Shown: positions 1 through 9,554 of the stretch, in pieces
How the letters are laid out: each line of letters opens with the position of its first letter
How positions within the stretch are numbered: position 1 is the stretch's first letter
NCBI GenBank assembly: GCA_945874765.1
Contig: CAMCHQ010000001.1
Location: forward strand, 1 to 64,000
From: an uncultured Clostridia bacterium
GTDB taxonomy: Bacteria > Bacillota > Clostridia > Oscillospirales > Acutalibacteraceae
Length of the DNA: 64,000 nt
Direction: 5' to 3'
The notes under the pieces: generated by a model
The model's input: the letters and a program-made list of their open reading frames with translations, nothing else
Told to the model about the DNA's origin: nothing
The model's database searches: none
Position numbers and translations under genes: made by a program

Positions 1-93
1 CGCTACGCTCCGTTTAATCATCACATTGTCCTTTTCTCAATACTTTTTATTTTTTTATATCTCGGTGTCACATCATTGACAAATGAACAATTT

Positions 94-771
94 TTACTTT
101 TTAGACCACACGCAAAGTTCTAATATTCCGTCCTTACTGCCGGAAAGGAAGAGAATATCGTCTTGCTTGAACTTGTAATCAGGTGTAATGATATCATTTA
201 CAGTATCGTTATTTTCGATAGCAATTATATTAAGGCCGAAATGTTTACGAAGATTAATTTCCTCAACACTCTTGCCGATAAATTTATCGGGTACAACCAT
301 TTTTGAAACATTTATTTTTTCACTTAACTGAACAAAATCAAGCATTCTTTCTGTTTCAAGCCTGCTTGCAAGTCGGATTGCCATATCCCTTTCGGGAAAT
401 ACAACCTCTGCACCGAGCTTTTCAAGAATAACGCCGTGTTCCGTACTCATAGCCTTTGAAATAACCTTAGGAATACCCATTGAAACAAGATTAAGAGTAG
501 TTAATATTGACGTATCCATATGTTCGTCGATACATACAATTGCAAAATCGCAATTTTGAATACCGGTTTCAATAAGAGTTTTCTTTTCAAGATTTTTAAC
601 TATAAAAGCATTTTCCGTAACTTCTCTTATTTCACGTACTTTTTCTTCATTTCTGTCAATTGCAATGATTTCAGAGCCTGATTCAGCCAAATCAAGAGCC
701 AAAGCAGTACCGAATCTGCCGAGACCTACTATTCCGTATGTCATTTTATCGTTTTTAGATTTTTTAAACAT
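94..771 (-). CDS. ktrA: Ktr/Trk potassium uptake regulatory subunit (RCK protein)
   Basis: Cytoplasmic gating subunit that binds nucleotide and controls the KtrB channel. The 225-residue protein has an N-terminal Rossmann RCK_N domain with the motif GLGRFG at residues 16-21, an acidic residue at the end of the second strand (AIDRN), and a C-terminal RCK_C domain from about residue 140, the usual KtrA length and order. The start has GGAGAAATT just upstream. It lies 9 bases after ktrB on the same strand, the usual ktrBA pair. Family assignment is firm; which nucleotide it senses is not visible here. Confidence 0.93.
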   Translation of the reverse strand: MFKKSKNDKMTYGIVGLGRFGTALALDLAESGSEIIAIDRNEEKVREIREVTENAFIVKNLEKKTLIETGIQNCDFAIVCIDEHMDTSILTTLNLVSMGIPKVISKAMSTEHGVILEKLGAEVVFPERDMAIRLASRLETERMLDFVQLSEKINVSKMVVPDKFIGKSVEEINLRKHFGLNIIAIENNDTVNDIITPDYKFKQDDILFLSGSKDGILELCVWSKK

Positions 772-780
772 AATTTCTCC

Positions 781-2085
781 TTATCCGATTAAAATATTAC
801 CCTCAGGATATGTTACTCTTTCCCCTCTTGAGAAATACAAAAGCGTTACAATTGTCATAGGTCCCAATCTGCCTATGAACATTATTATCATTGAAAGAAT
901 TTTTGACGCTGTGGAAAGCGACGTTGTAATGCCTGTAGTCAAACCTACCGTGCCGTATGCCGATACTATTTCAAAAGCAATATCCCTAAGCTCTAATTGT
1001 GGTTCGAATATCGACATTAAAAACGTACCGGTTAAAACAACACTTATTGCCAAAACAGTTATTACAGCCGCTTTTCTGAATGCATTTTTAGGTATTGCAT
1101 ATTTAAAAGCCTTTTCGCTTTTATTGGTTGCGGCAGATATAATTACTTTAAAAAGGACAAAAATCGTAGTTGTTTTAATACCGCCTGCAGTTGAACCGGG
1201 CGACGCACCGATAAACATTAATACCATCATAATAATTAATCCGGCATTTGAAAATTTGCTCAAATCAAAAGTTGAAAAGCCTGCCGTTCTTGCCGAAACA
1301 CTGTTAAAAAGTGCACCGAGCCATGTAATCTTTTCTGTTAACTTAAGCATAACAGTTCCGAAAACAATTAATATTACACTAACCCAAATTGCAACTTTGG
1401 AATGCATTGAAAGTGATTTCCACTTAAATTTATTAGTTTTTACGTCTTTTATTACAAAAAATCCGATACCGCCTAAGAAAATGAGCAAACACGTAACAAC
1501 ATTAAGATAAACGTTATCTTTATATGCCGTCAGACTTTGAAAATTGCCGAGAATATCAAAACCCGAGTTATTAAATGCTGCAATAGAATGAAACGCACTG
1601 ATACCGAGTGCTTTTAAAAAGCTAAAGTCTTTTGAAAAAGTAATAAAGCTCAAAACAGTGCCGATTAATTCAAAAGAAAGAGTTGCTAAAAATATTTCTT
1701 TTATAAATTTAACAATACCCTTTCCAGAATCGAGATTAAGCGCCTCTTTTACAAGACTTCTGCTTTTAAAATTCACTTTTTTACCCATTGCAATAATAAT
1801 TCCCGTACCGAGTGAGGTAACGCCCAAGCCGCCTATTTGAATTAAAACCGCAAGAACAAATCTTCCGAAAGGAGTAAACGTATTTGCCGGGTCAACTGTT
1901 ATAAGACCGGTTACGCAAACTGCACTTGTAGCGGTATAAAGAGAATCAATATATTTTAAATGAACGCCGTCATTGAGGCTTATAGGCAGCATTAAAATTA
2001 ACGAGCCTAAAATAATAGTTATCGCAAAACCGAAAGCTATTATTCTTGCCGGTGACTGCGATTTAATCAATTTTTTAAATTTCAA
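781..2085 (-). CDS. ktrB: Ktr potassium channel/transporter subunit (TrkH/KtrB family)
   Basis: Membrane K+ translocating subunit, about 434 residues, with the repeated membrane-pore-membrane pattern of the TrkH/TrkG/KtrB superfamily. Filter-like segments include TSAVCVTGL near the N-terminus and SARTAGFST, GGIKTTT and AYGTVGLTTG further on. The frame is open to a TTG at 2130, but a good promoter (TTTACT, 17 bases, TATAAT) lies at 2147-2119, so the transcript should begin near 2112. I therefore choose the TTG at 2085, which has GGTGA just upstream and gives an N-terminus like other KtrB proteins. It is co-transcribed with ktrA. Confidence 0.9.
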   Translation of the reverse strand: MKFKKLIKSQSPARIIAFGFAITIILGSLILMLPISLNDGVHLKYIDSLYTATSAVCVTGLITVDPANTFTPFGRFVLAVLIQIGGLGVTSLGTGIIIAMGKKVNFKSRSLVKEALNLDSGKGIVKFIKEIFLATLSFELIGTVLSFITFSKDFSFLKALGISAFHSIAAFNNSGFDILGNFQSLTAYKDNVYLNVVTCLLIFLGGIGFFVIKDVKTNKFKWKSLSMHSKVAIWVSVILIVFGTVMLKLTEKITWLGALFNSVSARTAGFSTFDLSKFSNAGLIIMMVLMFIGASPGSTAGGIKTTTIFVLFKVIISAATNKSEKAFKYAIPKNAFRKAAVITVLAISVVLTGTFLMSIFEPQLELRDIAFEIVSAYGTVGLTTGITTSLSTASKILSMIIMFIGRLGPMTIVTLLYFSRGERVTYPEGNILIG

Positions 2086-2118
2086 AACTTCACCGTCTTT
2101 TACCAAAAGTTTGATATT

Positions 2119-2147
2119 ATTATATAACAATGCAAAATAAAAGTAAA
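2119..2147 (-). promoter_or_regulatory. Probable promoter of ktrBA
   Basis: On the minus strand, TTTACT (2147-2142) and TATAAT (2124-2119) are separated by 17 bases. The predicted transcript start near 2112 lies inside the longest open frame of ktrB, which argues for the internal TTG start at 2085. Confidence 0.55.
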
Positions 2148-2188
2148 GATATTAAAATTACAATATACTTATTTTGTATAAGGCAAAA

Positions 2189-2211
2189 GGTACAGCCAAA
2201 TTGACTGTACC
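2189..2211 (-). terminator. Probable terminator of the rhamnose operon
   Basis: GGTACAG and CTGTACC form a 7-bp stem around a 9-base loop, 8 bases after the rhaD stop. Read on the minus strand it is followed by only a short T run (TTTTG), so termination may be moderate. Confidence 0.6.
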
Positions 2212-2218
2212 CTTTAAT

Positions 2219-3034
2219 TTACAAATTCAAGAAATCTTTGCGATAGTTTACACCGAAAGACTCGGCAAGAGTTTGCATATCTTTATCCTTGATTGTGTTA
2301 ATTCGTGGAAGGTGAGATGTAAGCATATAGATTTGAGCGGCTTTTTCTACGGTTTCGATAAGACCGAAAGTTTCGTCCATTGTTTTTCCTGCACCGTAGA
2401 TACCGTGCATACCCCAAATTACAAGGCGAAATTCTTTCATCTTTTCAGCTGTTGCCTCGCCTATTTCATTAGTTCCGCAAAGCATCCACGGCAAAACGCC
2501 GACACCATCCGGAAATACAACAATACACTCGGTACACATTTCCCAAAGCGTGTGAGTAAATTGCTTTTCGTCAAGCGGGTGAACATAGTTCATAGCAAGC
2601 GTATTTGTTGGATGAGAATGCATAATAACTCTGTTTTCAGGGTCAACTTTGAGCCTTGCCATATGGCTCATAAGATGAGACGGTAGTTCTGAAGTAAATT
2701 TACCGCCGTCGCTGTAACCCCAAAGAAGTTCTGCCGTTGTGCCGTCTTTTGCAATACGGATAATGCCAAGATTGTTTTCAGGGTCTTTTTTAACATTTTT
2801 AAAATATTTGCCCGTGCCCGTTACGATAAAAATTTTGCCGATAAGTTCAGGTGCTTCAAAGCCTGTCGGAATAGTCCTGATGACATTATCAAGGTCTAGA
2901 TATTGCGCTACTTCGTTTTCATCAAGAAGTAAACTTATGTTTCCCCCATTTCTTTCGTCCCAGCCGAGGCGGTACATATTTGCAGTTGTGTCGCACATTT
3001 CACGTACAAAAGGTGAAGTTAAAATATCTTTCAT
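2219..3034 (-). CDS. rhaD: Rhamnulose-1-phosphate aldolase
   Basis: Class II aldolase that cleaves L-rhamnulose 1-phosphate to dihydroxyacetone phosphate and L-lactaldehyde in the cytoplasm. The 271 residues match the family length. Zinc and catalytic residues are visible: E116 in SELPSH, H139 and H141 in MHSHP, and H210 in GMHG, offset by one or two from the E. coli enzyme (E117, H141, H143, H212). It is the last gene of the operon and overlaps rhaA by 4 bases, so translation is probably coupled. No lactaldehyde reductase lies next to it; the iron alcohol dehydrogenase at 56.7-57.8 kb could serve, but that is only a guess. Confidence 0.95.
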   Translation of the reverse strand: MKDILTSPFVREMCDTTANMYRLGWDERNGGNISLLLDENEVAQYLDLDNVIRTIPTGFEAPELIGKIFIVTGTGKYFKNVKKDPENNLGIIRIAKDGTTAELLWGYSDGGKFTSELPSHLMSHMARLKVDPENRVIMHSHPTNTLAMNYVHPLDEKQFTHTLWEMCTECIVVFPDGVGVLPWMLCGTNEIGEATAEKMKEFRLVIWGMHGIYGAGKTMDETFGLIETVEKAAQIYMLTSHLPRINTIKDKDMQTLAESFGVNYRKDFLNL

Positions 3035-4266
3035 TGTCTTTTCTCCAATACTTCTTTTTCATATTTTTTAACCTCGGCAAGATAATTTGCAGGGGTGTTT
3101 GTTCTTTTTAAATACTGCGCCCATACATCGCTAAATGGCATAGTTTTAAGCTCTTCGTGCATAACCATAAGGGAAGTAAAATCGGCTTTATCCTGCATTT
3201 GCTTCATCTTATCATTCGGCTCTAAAAGTGCATAAAGCAATGCTTTTTCTACACTTCTGATACCCGTTACCCAGGCGGAAATACGGTTAATACTTGCGTC
3301 AAAGTAATCAGTTGCTATGAACACTCTGTCAAGTGCATTTGCTCTTACGATTTCCTTTGCGATTTCCCTTGTTTCGTCATCAAAAATAACAACATGGTCG
3401 CTGTCCCAACGAACTCCACGGGTTATATGCAAAGCAAGTTTTTCATTGAACAAAAGCATTGATGAAATTTTATCGCTTACAACTTCGGTCGGATGATAGT
3501 GACCGTTATCCATAAGAGGCATAATACCTTTATTTGCAACATAGTTCATACAAAATTCGGCTGAGCCGACTGTATAACTTTCAAGTCCGATACCGAACAC
3601 TTTACTCTCTAAAGTTACAAAAACTTTGCTTTTATTATAAGGCACTGATAGAATTTCATCAAGTGATTTTTTAAATCTTTCACGAGGACCCAATCTGTCG
3701 GCAGGAATATCTTTATAGCCGTCGGGTATCCAAATGTTCATAACGCAAGGCATACCCGTTTCGTTTGCAAAATATTCCGCTATTTTAAGACACCTTTTAC
3801 CGTGTTCAACCCAAAATGAACGCACACTTTCATCGGGTGATGATAATGTAAGATTGTCTTTCACCATAGGGTGAGAAAAGAAAGTCGGATTAAAGTCGAT
3901 ACCCATATTTCTTTTCTTCGCAAACTGCACCCATTTAGAAAAATGCTTTGGCTCAAGCTCATTTCTGTCTGCAAAGCCGTCTTCAAAAATTGCATAACTT
4001 GCGTGAAGATTAAGTTTCATTTTGCCCGGTACAAGACTGATAACTTTATCAATATCTGCCATAAGTTCTTCGGGTGTTCTTGCTCTGCCTATGAAGTTGC
4101 CGGTAGTTTGAATACCGCCCGAAAGTGCTCCTTTTTGGTCAAAACCAACAACATCATCACCCTGCCAGCAATGAAGTGAAATCGGAACGGTTTTTAATTT
4201 CTCAATCGCCTTGTCGGTATCAACGCCGAGTAAGGCATATTTTTCCTTTGCTTCAAGATAAGACAT
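3031..4266 (-). CDS. rhaA: L-rhamnose isomerase
   Basis: Converts L-rhamnose to L-rhamnulose, a metal-dependent TIM-barrel aldose isomerase. The 411-residue protein is close to the usual 415-420. The full family pattern is recognisable, including CWQGDDV near the N-terminus, LNLHASYA, MNIWIPDG, the metal-site region around MDNGHYHP, and WDSDHV. The frame extends to a TTG at 4272, but the ATG at 4266 has GGAGA 7 bases upstream and is preferred. It sits between rhaB (2-base gap) and rhaD (4-base overlap). Confidence 0.96.
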   Translation of the reverse strand: MSYLEAKEKYALLGVDTDKAIEKLKTVPISLHCWQGDDVVGFDQKGALSGGIQTTGNFIGRARTPEELMADIDKVISLVPGKMKLNLHASYAIFEDGFADRNELEPKHFSKWVQFAKKRNMGIDFNPTFFSHPMVKDNLTLSSPDESVRSFWVEHGKRCLKIAEYFANETGMPCVMNIWIPDGYKDIPADRLGPRERFKKSLDEILSVPYNKSKVFVTLESKVFGIGLESYTVGSAEFCMNYVANKGIMPLMDNGHYHPTEVVSDKISSMLLFNEKLALHITRGVRWDSDHVVIFDDETREIAKEIVRANALDRVFIATDYFDASINRISAWVTGIRSVEKALLYALLEPNDKMKQMQDKADFTSLMVMHEELKTMPFSDVWAQYLKRTNTPANYLAEVKKYEKEVLEKRQ

Positions 4267-4268
4267 TG

Positions 4269-5630
4269 TCAAATCTCCTTTATATCAAATGATTTTTTAA
4301 CTAAATCTCTTGCAGATGCAAGGGATATTTTTTTATCCCACATTATTTGTGAAATGATATTGCCGGTTGCAGTCGCTTCAACAGGTCCTGCAGTAACGCT
4401 TTTATTTGTGTAATCACGGGTTAAAGTATTGAGATATTTATCACGGCAACCACCGCCGACAATATGGATTGTGTTGAACTTTTTATCGGTTACTTTTTCA
4501 ATTTCATTAACTGCATCGGCATATGATTTTGCAAGCGAATGATAGGCTGAATTTATAATAAAACCTAAATCATTACTGTTTACCAGTTTGCCTATTGAAT
4601 AAATCATATTATCGGGTGCAACAAGCGTACTGTCGTTGACATCAAAATACTTGTAACTGTCGCAACCTTTCGCAAGTTCCATCATTTCATCATATGCCAT
4701 CGATTTATTGAGATTTCGCCTGATATTTTGAAAAAGCCACATACCCATATAATTTTTAAGAAATCGAAAGCGAAAATCGATTCCGCCCTCGTTTGTAAAA
4801 TTAAGATTTTTTGCTTTATCGCTCAAAATCGGCTCGGTAATCTCTGTTCCTATTAGTGACCAAGTACCCGAAGATATGTATAAATCATCATCTTTCATAG
4901 GGCAAGCACAAACGGCACTTGCCGTATCGTGGCTCGGTGCAAAAAGCACAAAAGAATTAAAACCGACTTTCTTTTGAATATCTAAAGACAATTCACCTAT
5001 AACGCTTGACGGAGTATTAAGAGCAGTGAAAAGTTCACTCGGTAAATCTAAATCGGAAATAATGTCGCTGTCCCAAGTTTTACGTTTCGCATTCACCAAG
5101 CCGGTTGTCGTGGCGTTGGTGTATTCATTTTTGAGTTCACCTGTCAATTTAAACGAAAGGTATTCCGGCATCATTAAAAAATATTTTGCCCTTTTAAGTT
5201 TACCGCTTTTCATATCTGCATAAAGCTGATAAATTGTGTTAAAATTTTGCTTTTGAATGCCTGTTTTTGAGTATAATTCGGTAGGTAAAATTATGCTTTC
5301 AATTTCGTCAATAACACCGTTTGTTCTGCTGTCACGGTAGCAAAAGCAAGGCAAAATTTCTTTTTTATTTTCATCAAGTAAAACATAATCGACACCCCAA
5401 GTGTCTATTGCGATACTCTTTGGTATTTTACCGATTTCACCGCACTTTTTAATGCCGTTTAATACTTCTCTAAACAAACTTTCAATGTTCCAAACAAGTC
5501 CGTATTTACTTTGGGTAAGATTATTGTCAAAGCGATAAATTTCTTCAAGCACAAGTTTCTCATTTTCAATATGAGAAAGTATATGCCTACCGCTTGATGC
5601 ACCTATATCGATTGCTAAATAATATGTCAT
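4269..5630 (-). CDS. rhaB: Rhamnulokinase
   Basis: FGGY-family kinase that phosphorylates L-rhamnulose at O-1 with ATP. At 453 residues it has the two actin-like domains: the N-terminal phosphate loop AIDIGASSGRH, the WNIESLF and AIDTWGVDY motifs of rhamnulokinases, SGTWSLIG in the middle, and the C-terminal nucleotide-site motif HIVGGGCRDKYLN. The ATG at 5630 is preferred over the upstream TTG at 5648 because AAAGGA precedes it at good spacing. The stop is 2 bases before rhaA; the start is 1 base after the upstream DUF1593 gene. Confidence 0.96.
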   Translation of the reverse strand: MTYYLAIDIGASSGRHILSHIENEKLVLEEIYRFDNNLTQSKYGLVWNIESLFREVLNGIKKCGEIGKIPKSIAIDTWGVDYVLLDENKKEILPCFCYRDSRTNGVIDEIESIILPTELYSKTGIQKQNFNTIYQLYADMKSGKLKRAKYFLMMPEYLSFKLTGELKNEYTNATTTGLVNAKRKTWDSDIISDLDLPSELFTALNTPSSVIGELSLDIQKKVGFNSFVLFAPSHDTASAVCACPMKDDDLYISSGTWSLIGTEITEPILSDKAKNLNFTNEGGIDFRFRFLKNYMGMWLFQNIRRNLNKSMAYDEMMELAKGCDSYKYFDVNDSTLVAPDNMIYSIGKLVNSNDLGFIINSAYHSLAKSYADAVNEIEKVTDKKFNTIHIVGGGCRDKYLNTLTRDYTNKSVTAGPVEATATGNIISQIMWDKKISLASARDLVKKSFDIKEI

Positions 5631-5631
5631 A

Positions 5632-7008
5632 TTAACTGTTCCTTTCAAATTTGATTATAAATCTTATATAAGTTGAAAGCGGCGGTGTACCACTGTTTTT
5701 TACTTTTAGAATAATATGCATATCGTTTTTTGCGTCCTTAGGAACAGTTACTCTTACTTTATTACTTCTTTCATCAGATAAATCTAAATAAAAATCATTG
5801 CCTGTCGCTTCCGGATAATGAAACCATTGGTATGATAATGTGCCGCCGTTTGGGTCAGAAGCATCGGCTTTTAATATTACTTGTTCGCCTGCTTTTGCAT
5901 ATATTATTTTGTTATCGGTTTCAGCTGTCGGATTATGATTAGCCAACTCATATTTATCTTTTATTGTCCAAAGCATACGAGCAGCAAAATCGTTTTGGAA
6001 TTCTTCCCTCCACCTCCAAATAGTCGCCTGAGGCGAATTATCAAGTTTATTATCAATCCCGATAACTTTATCATTTGCGGTTGTAAAAATCGGATACTTT
6101 TCATTTTCAGGCTTTTGAAGAGTATATCTTCCACCCCACGAACCGTATTCGATATGTTCAAAATCGTTCAACCCATTATTAATAAGCCACAAAAATGACG
6201 GAGAATCACCCTCGGCAATGAATCTTGTATACGGATAAATTTTTCCGTATGGTGATATAGCTTTAATGTTTTTCTTTATCCATTTATTACTTATAAGATT
6301 GAAATCGGCACCGCTGAATCCGTTTGTTTTATTTATTCCGTTTTCACTTCCATGTCCGTTTTTATCGGCAGAAATACCGCCCCACGTTGCTTTGTAATAT
6401 TCTTTACTGCCGTTTCTGTCAGGCGGCGACGGTGAAACTATGTAAACAAGTTTGTTTGCATAAGTGTCACGAATCCATTTGCCGGCATAATCTTGATCAC
6501 TGATTGAATAAATGTGAATTTTAGAAAGAAAATTATTAAATTCGTTTTCACTTTTTTCTTTTTCGGCAGTCCATATCGCCTGTGCGAGCGTATTTGCACC
6601 GCCCCAAAGACCGATGTAAAGCGGGCTTTCCTCTTTGTCTACAGCATCTATTATCAATCTTACACCGCTGTTTTTACAGTATTTTTCTTCGCAAAAGCCA
6701 TTTCCAACACTTTTTCCGAAAGCATTTATACCCCTTGCGGTAACAGATTGAAGGTAATCGGAACTTGGATAATTTTCATCGTGAATAAGTAAATTGTTTC
6801 TGACACATTTGTACTTATTTATGATACTGTGAATGATGTTTTCGTTATGCTTTTTTGCACCGTTTTTAAGAAAGCAGGAAGTTACTGCAATCAAGCCTTC
6901 TATTTGTATTTCGTTAGAATAAAGGAGAAGTCTTATAAGCGATTGGCGATCATCAACTTCTATTGCGGTACTTATATCAGTCAAAGCAATATATCTTGGC
7001 TTTTTCAT
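5632..7008 (-). CDS. DUF1593 (nucleoside-hydrolase-fold) protein in the rhamnose operon
   Basis: A 458-residue protein that I place in the DUF1593 family. The N-terminal part (about 1-330) resembles nucleoside hydrolases: it opens with TDISTAIEVDD, like the Asp-rich DTD loop that binds calcium and ribose, and has GLWGGANTLAQA and SISDQDYAG. The C-terminal part (about 350-458) is an Ig-like beta domain seen in family members linked to polysaccharides (DASDPNGGTLSYQW). There is no signal peptide, so it should act in the cytoplasm like the neighbouring GH78 enzyme. It begins 2 bases after the rhamnosidase stop and ends 1 base before rhaB, with no strong ribosome site, so translation is probably coupled. 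Hydrolysis of a rhamnose-containing glycoside is an inference from position only. Confidence 0.8.
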   Translation of the reverse strand: MKKPRYIALTDISTAIEVDDRQSLIRLLLYSNEIQIEGLIAVTSCFLKNGAKKHNENIIHSIINKYKCVRNNLLIHDENYPSSDYLQSVTARGINAFGKSVGNGFCEEKYCKNSGVRLIIDAVDKEESPLYIGLWGGANTLAQAIWTAEKEKSENEFNNFLSKIHIYSISDQDYAGKWIRDTYANKLVYIVSPSPPDRNGSKEYYKATWGGISADKNGHGSENGINKTNGFSGADFNLISNKWIKKNIKAISPYGKIYPYTRFIAEGDSPSFLWLINNGLNDFEHIEYGSWGGRYTLQKPENEKYPIFTTANDKVIGIDNKLDNSPQATIWRWREEFQNDFAARMLWTIKDKYELANHNPTAETDNKIIYAKAGEQVILKADASDPNGGTLSYQWFHYPEATGNDFYLDLSDERSNKVRVTVPKDAKNDMHIILKVKNSGTPPLSTYIRFIIKFERNS

Positions 7009-7010
7009 AA

Positions 7011-9554
7011 TTAAAAGTTATATTCACCTGCTTTTACTGTGTGCTTTTCACCGTTTGGAAGAATAATATCTGCCGTGCAATTTGCGGGAACCGTAATTTG
7101 ATAAGCGTATTTACCGTTTTCCTTTTTCCATCCTGATTTTACTTCACCGAAAATGCTTTTGTATCTTGCATTTGCAAAAGTAAAGTGACCGCCCGGCATA
7201 GGTTTAATAATGAAATGATTTTCGCCGTGAACATTTATGCCGCACATTGACGAGAAAAGCCATTCGCAAACAGCGCCCTTTGAATAGTGATTAAGCGATG
7301 CTATACCGCCTTGTGCCTCGGTACCTTCCCAAGATTCCCAAATAGTTGTAGCTCCCATTTTTGTCATAAAGAGCCAGCCCGGCATTTCTTCGTTTTCAAG
7401 AAGTCTGTACGCATAATCAATATTTATATCTGCAAGAACATCAAGAATAAGCGGCGTTGACAAAAAGCCCGTACCAAGCCTCCAGCCGTAATTATCAAGT
7501 GCTTTTATAAGTCTTTTCTTAGCATATTCTTTTTGTGTATCATTTAAAAGATTTAGCGCAAGAGGTCGAACAAGCTTAGCCTGTCTGTCGGTATCGAGAG
7601 TGTACTTTTTTGTTTCAACAAGTTTAGAATATCCGATTCTCGCTTTGTCGGCATATTTTTGAAAACGTTTTTTATCATCGTCTTTACCGAGGATTTTTGC
7701 AATATCAGTCATACATTCAAGCATATAGACAATATAAGCTGTTGTTTCTTCCGGATGAGGCGAAACAAAATCGGATACGGCAAATGCTTTGACATCAGTA
7801 GGTTCTGCCCATTCACCGTAAGACTGACCGAAATTTGAAATGTAATTTGCATATTTTAAGCCGACACCTGTAGGAAGTGCGGTAGGATAAAATTTGCCGA
7901 GCGTAGAAATTTTATATTCGGCGTATTTTTTCATATTAGGATAAAAGCGTTCAAGAACAGATTTATCGTTATATTTTTTATAAAGGCGGTACGGAATAAG
8001 TACACCTGCGTCACTCCAGCCGGGCGAACCGTCCATAGCATTCATATAAAAATCAACGCCGCCTTTTGGTGCAATCTGCCTAAAACAACCGTTTTTCCTT
8101 TGTTCATCGCATATATCACGCTCAAATTTTTCGGCAAAAGTGAAGTAGTCAAAAAGATAACTTGCTGAATTAATAAATATTTGAGCGTCACCTGTCCAGC
8201 CGTGCCTCTCTCTTGTAGGACAGTCGGTAGGTATATCTGCACTGTTAGATTTTGTAGACCATTTTGTTGCCGTTACAAGCTTATTTAAAAGTTCGTTTGA
8301 AGAGTTGAAAAAACCGGTTTCCTCCATATCGGAATAGACGGCAATAGCCGTAAAATCATCGGCTGACACATCAATATCAGTTTCAATTTCCATATAAGTA
8401 AAACCGAAAATTGCAAAATTGGGTTTATATTCATTTACTCCGTCTTTGCAAATATATTCGATTTTTTGAAGCGGAGTTGTAATTTTTTTATTTGAGCACT
8501 GAATATTTTTAAGCGTTAATTCGCCGTTTTTGTCAAGCATTTCTCCAAAACGTAGAGTAATTTTCTGTCCCCTTTTTGCATTGATTTTGAATGAAACATA
8601 CCCTGCCATATTCTGCTTGAAGTTAATCAGCTTTTTACCGCTCGGTGCAGTTGTCATTTCACCTTTAAAAGTTTCCTTTTCGGCGATAGGAACATTATTT
8701 GACGCAGTCGGTGTAACATTGTGACTTGTGAGTTTTGCTTTATCGAAGTAACTCGGTGTTTTATTTGCATCAACAATTTCGCCGTCTTTGTTATCTGCGA
8801 AAGATACTGCGCCGTCATTTGACCAAAGCCAACTTTCATCGCTGATTATTGTGTCAGTCTTACCGTTTTGATATCTAATTTCAAGCTGAACAAGAATTTT
8901 TGTTTCAATACCGTACTGATTTTTAAGTCCCCAAGCACCGCAAGAGCCTCTGTACCAACCGTCTGCAAGGTCAATATTTATAACATTGTTTTCTTTAATA
9001 AGATTAGTTACATCATATGTCTGATACTGCACACGCTTTTTGTAATCCGTAATTCCGGGTGCAAGCGGCATTGACACTTTTTCACCGTTTATATACGCCG
9101 AATAAATACCGCAGGCAGTAGCATAAAGTCTTGCGGATTTTATATCACTTTTAGCCGTAAATTCCTTTTTAAAGCAGTCAACGGGATAGCGTTTGTTCTT
9201 ATCAACCGTGTAATTCCCTGTTATCCATTTTGCTTTAAAATCAGATTTTCTTTTAAGCCCTATTTCAAAAAATGCTTTTTCACCGAAACCGCCTTCTTTG
9301 CCGTTTTCGTCCCACAATTTAACCTGCCAATAAACCCTTGTTCTTGAAAGCAGATTAAGAGGATAAGCAAAACTCATAGAACTTGACAGGATTTTACCGC
9401 TGTCATAAATCAAATTGCCGTCAATATCAAAAGCATTTATTTGAAAAGCAGTTTGAGTTATTCCGCCGTCACAGTTCCACATAAGTCTCGGATTTTCAAT
9501 ATCGATGCCTATCGGATTCTTAAGATATTCCGTTTTTAAATTAATTGCATTCAT
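7011..9554 (-). CDS. Intracellular alpha-L-rhamnosidase (GH78)
   Basis: Releases terminal L-rhamnose from oligosaccharides or glycosides. The 847 residues have the GH78 layout: N-terminal beta domains, then an alpha/alpha barrel with the family signature [17 protein letters not shown], which carries the general-acid glutamate, and IWESWEGT near the C-terminus with the second catalytic glutamate. No signal peptide is present, so substrates must be imported first, consistent with the permease directly upstream. The chosen ATG overlaps the permease stop by 14 bases and has AAGGAAA and AAAAGGAAAA upstream; an upstream in-frame ATG at 9605 lies deep inside the permease gene and is rejected. Confidence 0.93.
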   Translation of the reverse strand: MNAINLKTEYLKNPIGIDIENPRLMWNCDGGITQTAFQINAFDIDGNLIYDSGKILSSSMSFAYPLNLLSRTRVYWQVKLWDENGKEGGFGEKAFFEIGLKRKSDFKAKWITGNYTVDKNKRYPVDCFKKEFTAKSDIKSARLYATACGIYSAYINGEKVSMPLAPGITDYKKRVQYQTYDVTNLIKENNVINIDLADGWYRGSCGAWGLKNQYGIETKILVQLEIRYQNGKTDTIISDESWLWSNDGAVSFADNKDGEIVDANKTPSYFDKAKLTSHNVTPTASNNVPIAEKETFKGEMTTAPSGKKLINFKQNMAGYVSFKINAKRGQKITLRFGEMLDKNGELTLKNIQCSNKKITTPLQKIEYICKDGVNEYKPNFAIFGFTYMEIETDIDVSADDFTAIAVYSDMEETGFFNSSNELLNKLVTATKWSTKSNSADIPTDCPTRERHGWTGDAQIFINSASYLFDYFTFAEKFERDICDEQRKNGCFRQIAPKGGVDFYMNAMDGSPGWSDAGVLIPYRLYKKYNDKSVLERFYPNMKKYAEYKISTLGKFYPTALPTGVGLKYANYISNFGQSYGEWAEPTDVKAFAVSDFVSPHPEETTAYIVYMLECMTDIAKILGKDDDKKRFQKYADKARIGYSKLVETKKYTLDTDRQAKLVRPLALNLLNDTQKEYAKKRLIKALDNYGWRLGTGFLSTPLILDVLADINIDYAYRLLENEEMPGWLFMTKMGATTIWESWEGTEAQGGIASLNHYSKGAVCEWLFSSMCGINVHGENHFIIKPMPGGHFTFANARYKSIFGEVKSGWKKENGKYAYQITVPANCTADIILPNGEKHTVKAGEYNF

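Noticed and set aside
665-1510. 281-codon open frame on the plus strand
   Set aside because: It is antisense to ktrA/ktrB, has no ribosome site, and its composition mirrors the membrane protein on the other strand.
2174-2686. 170-codon open frame on the plus strand opposite rhaD
   Set aside because: A shadow of the conserved aldolase gene; no family features.
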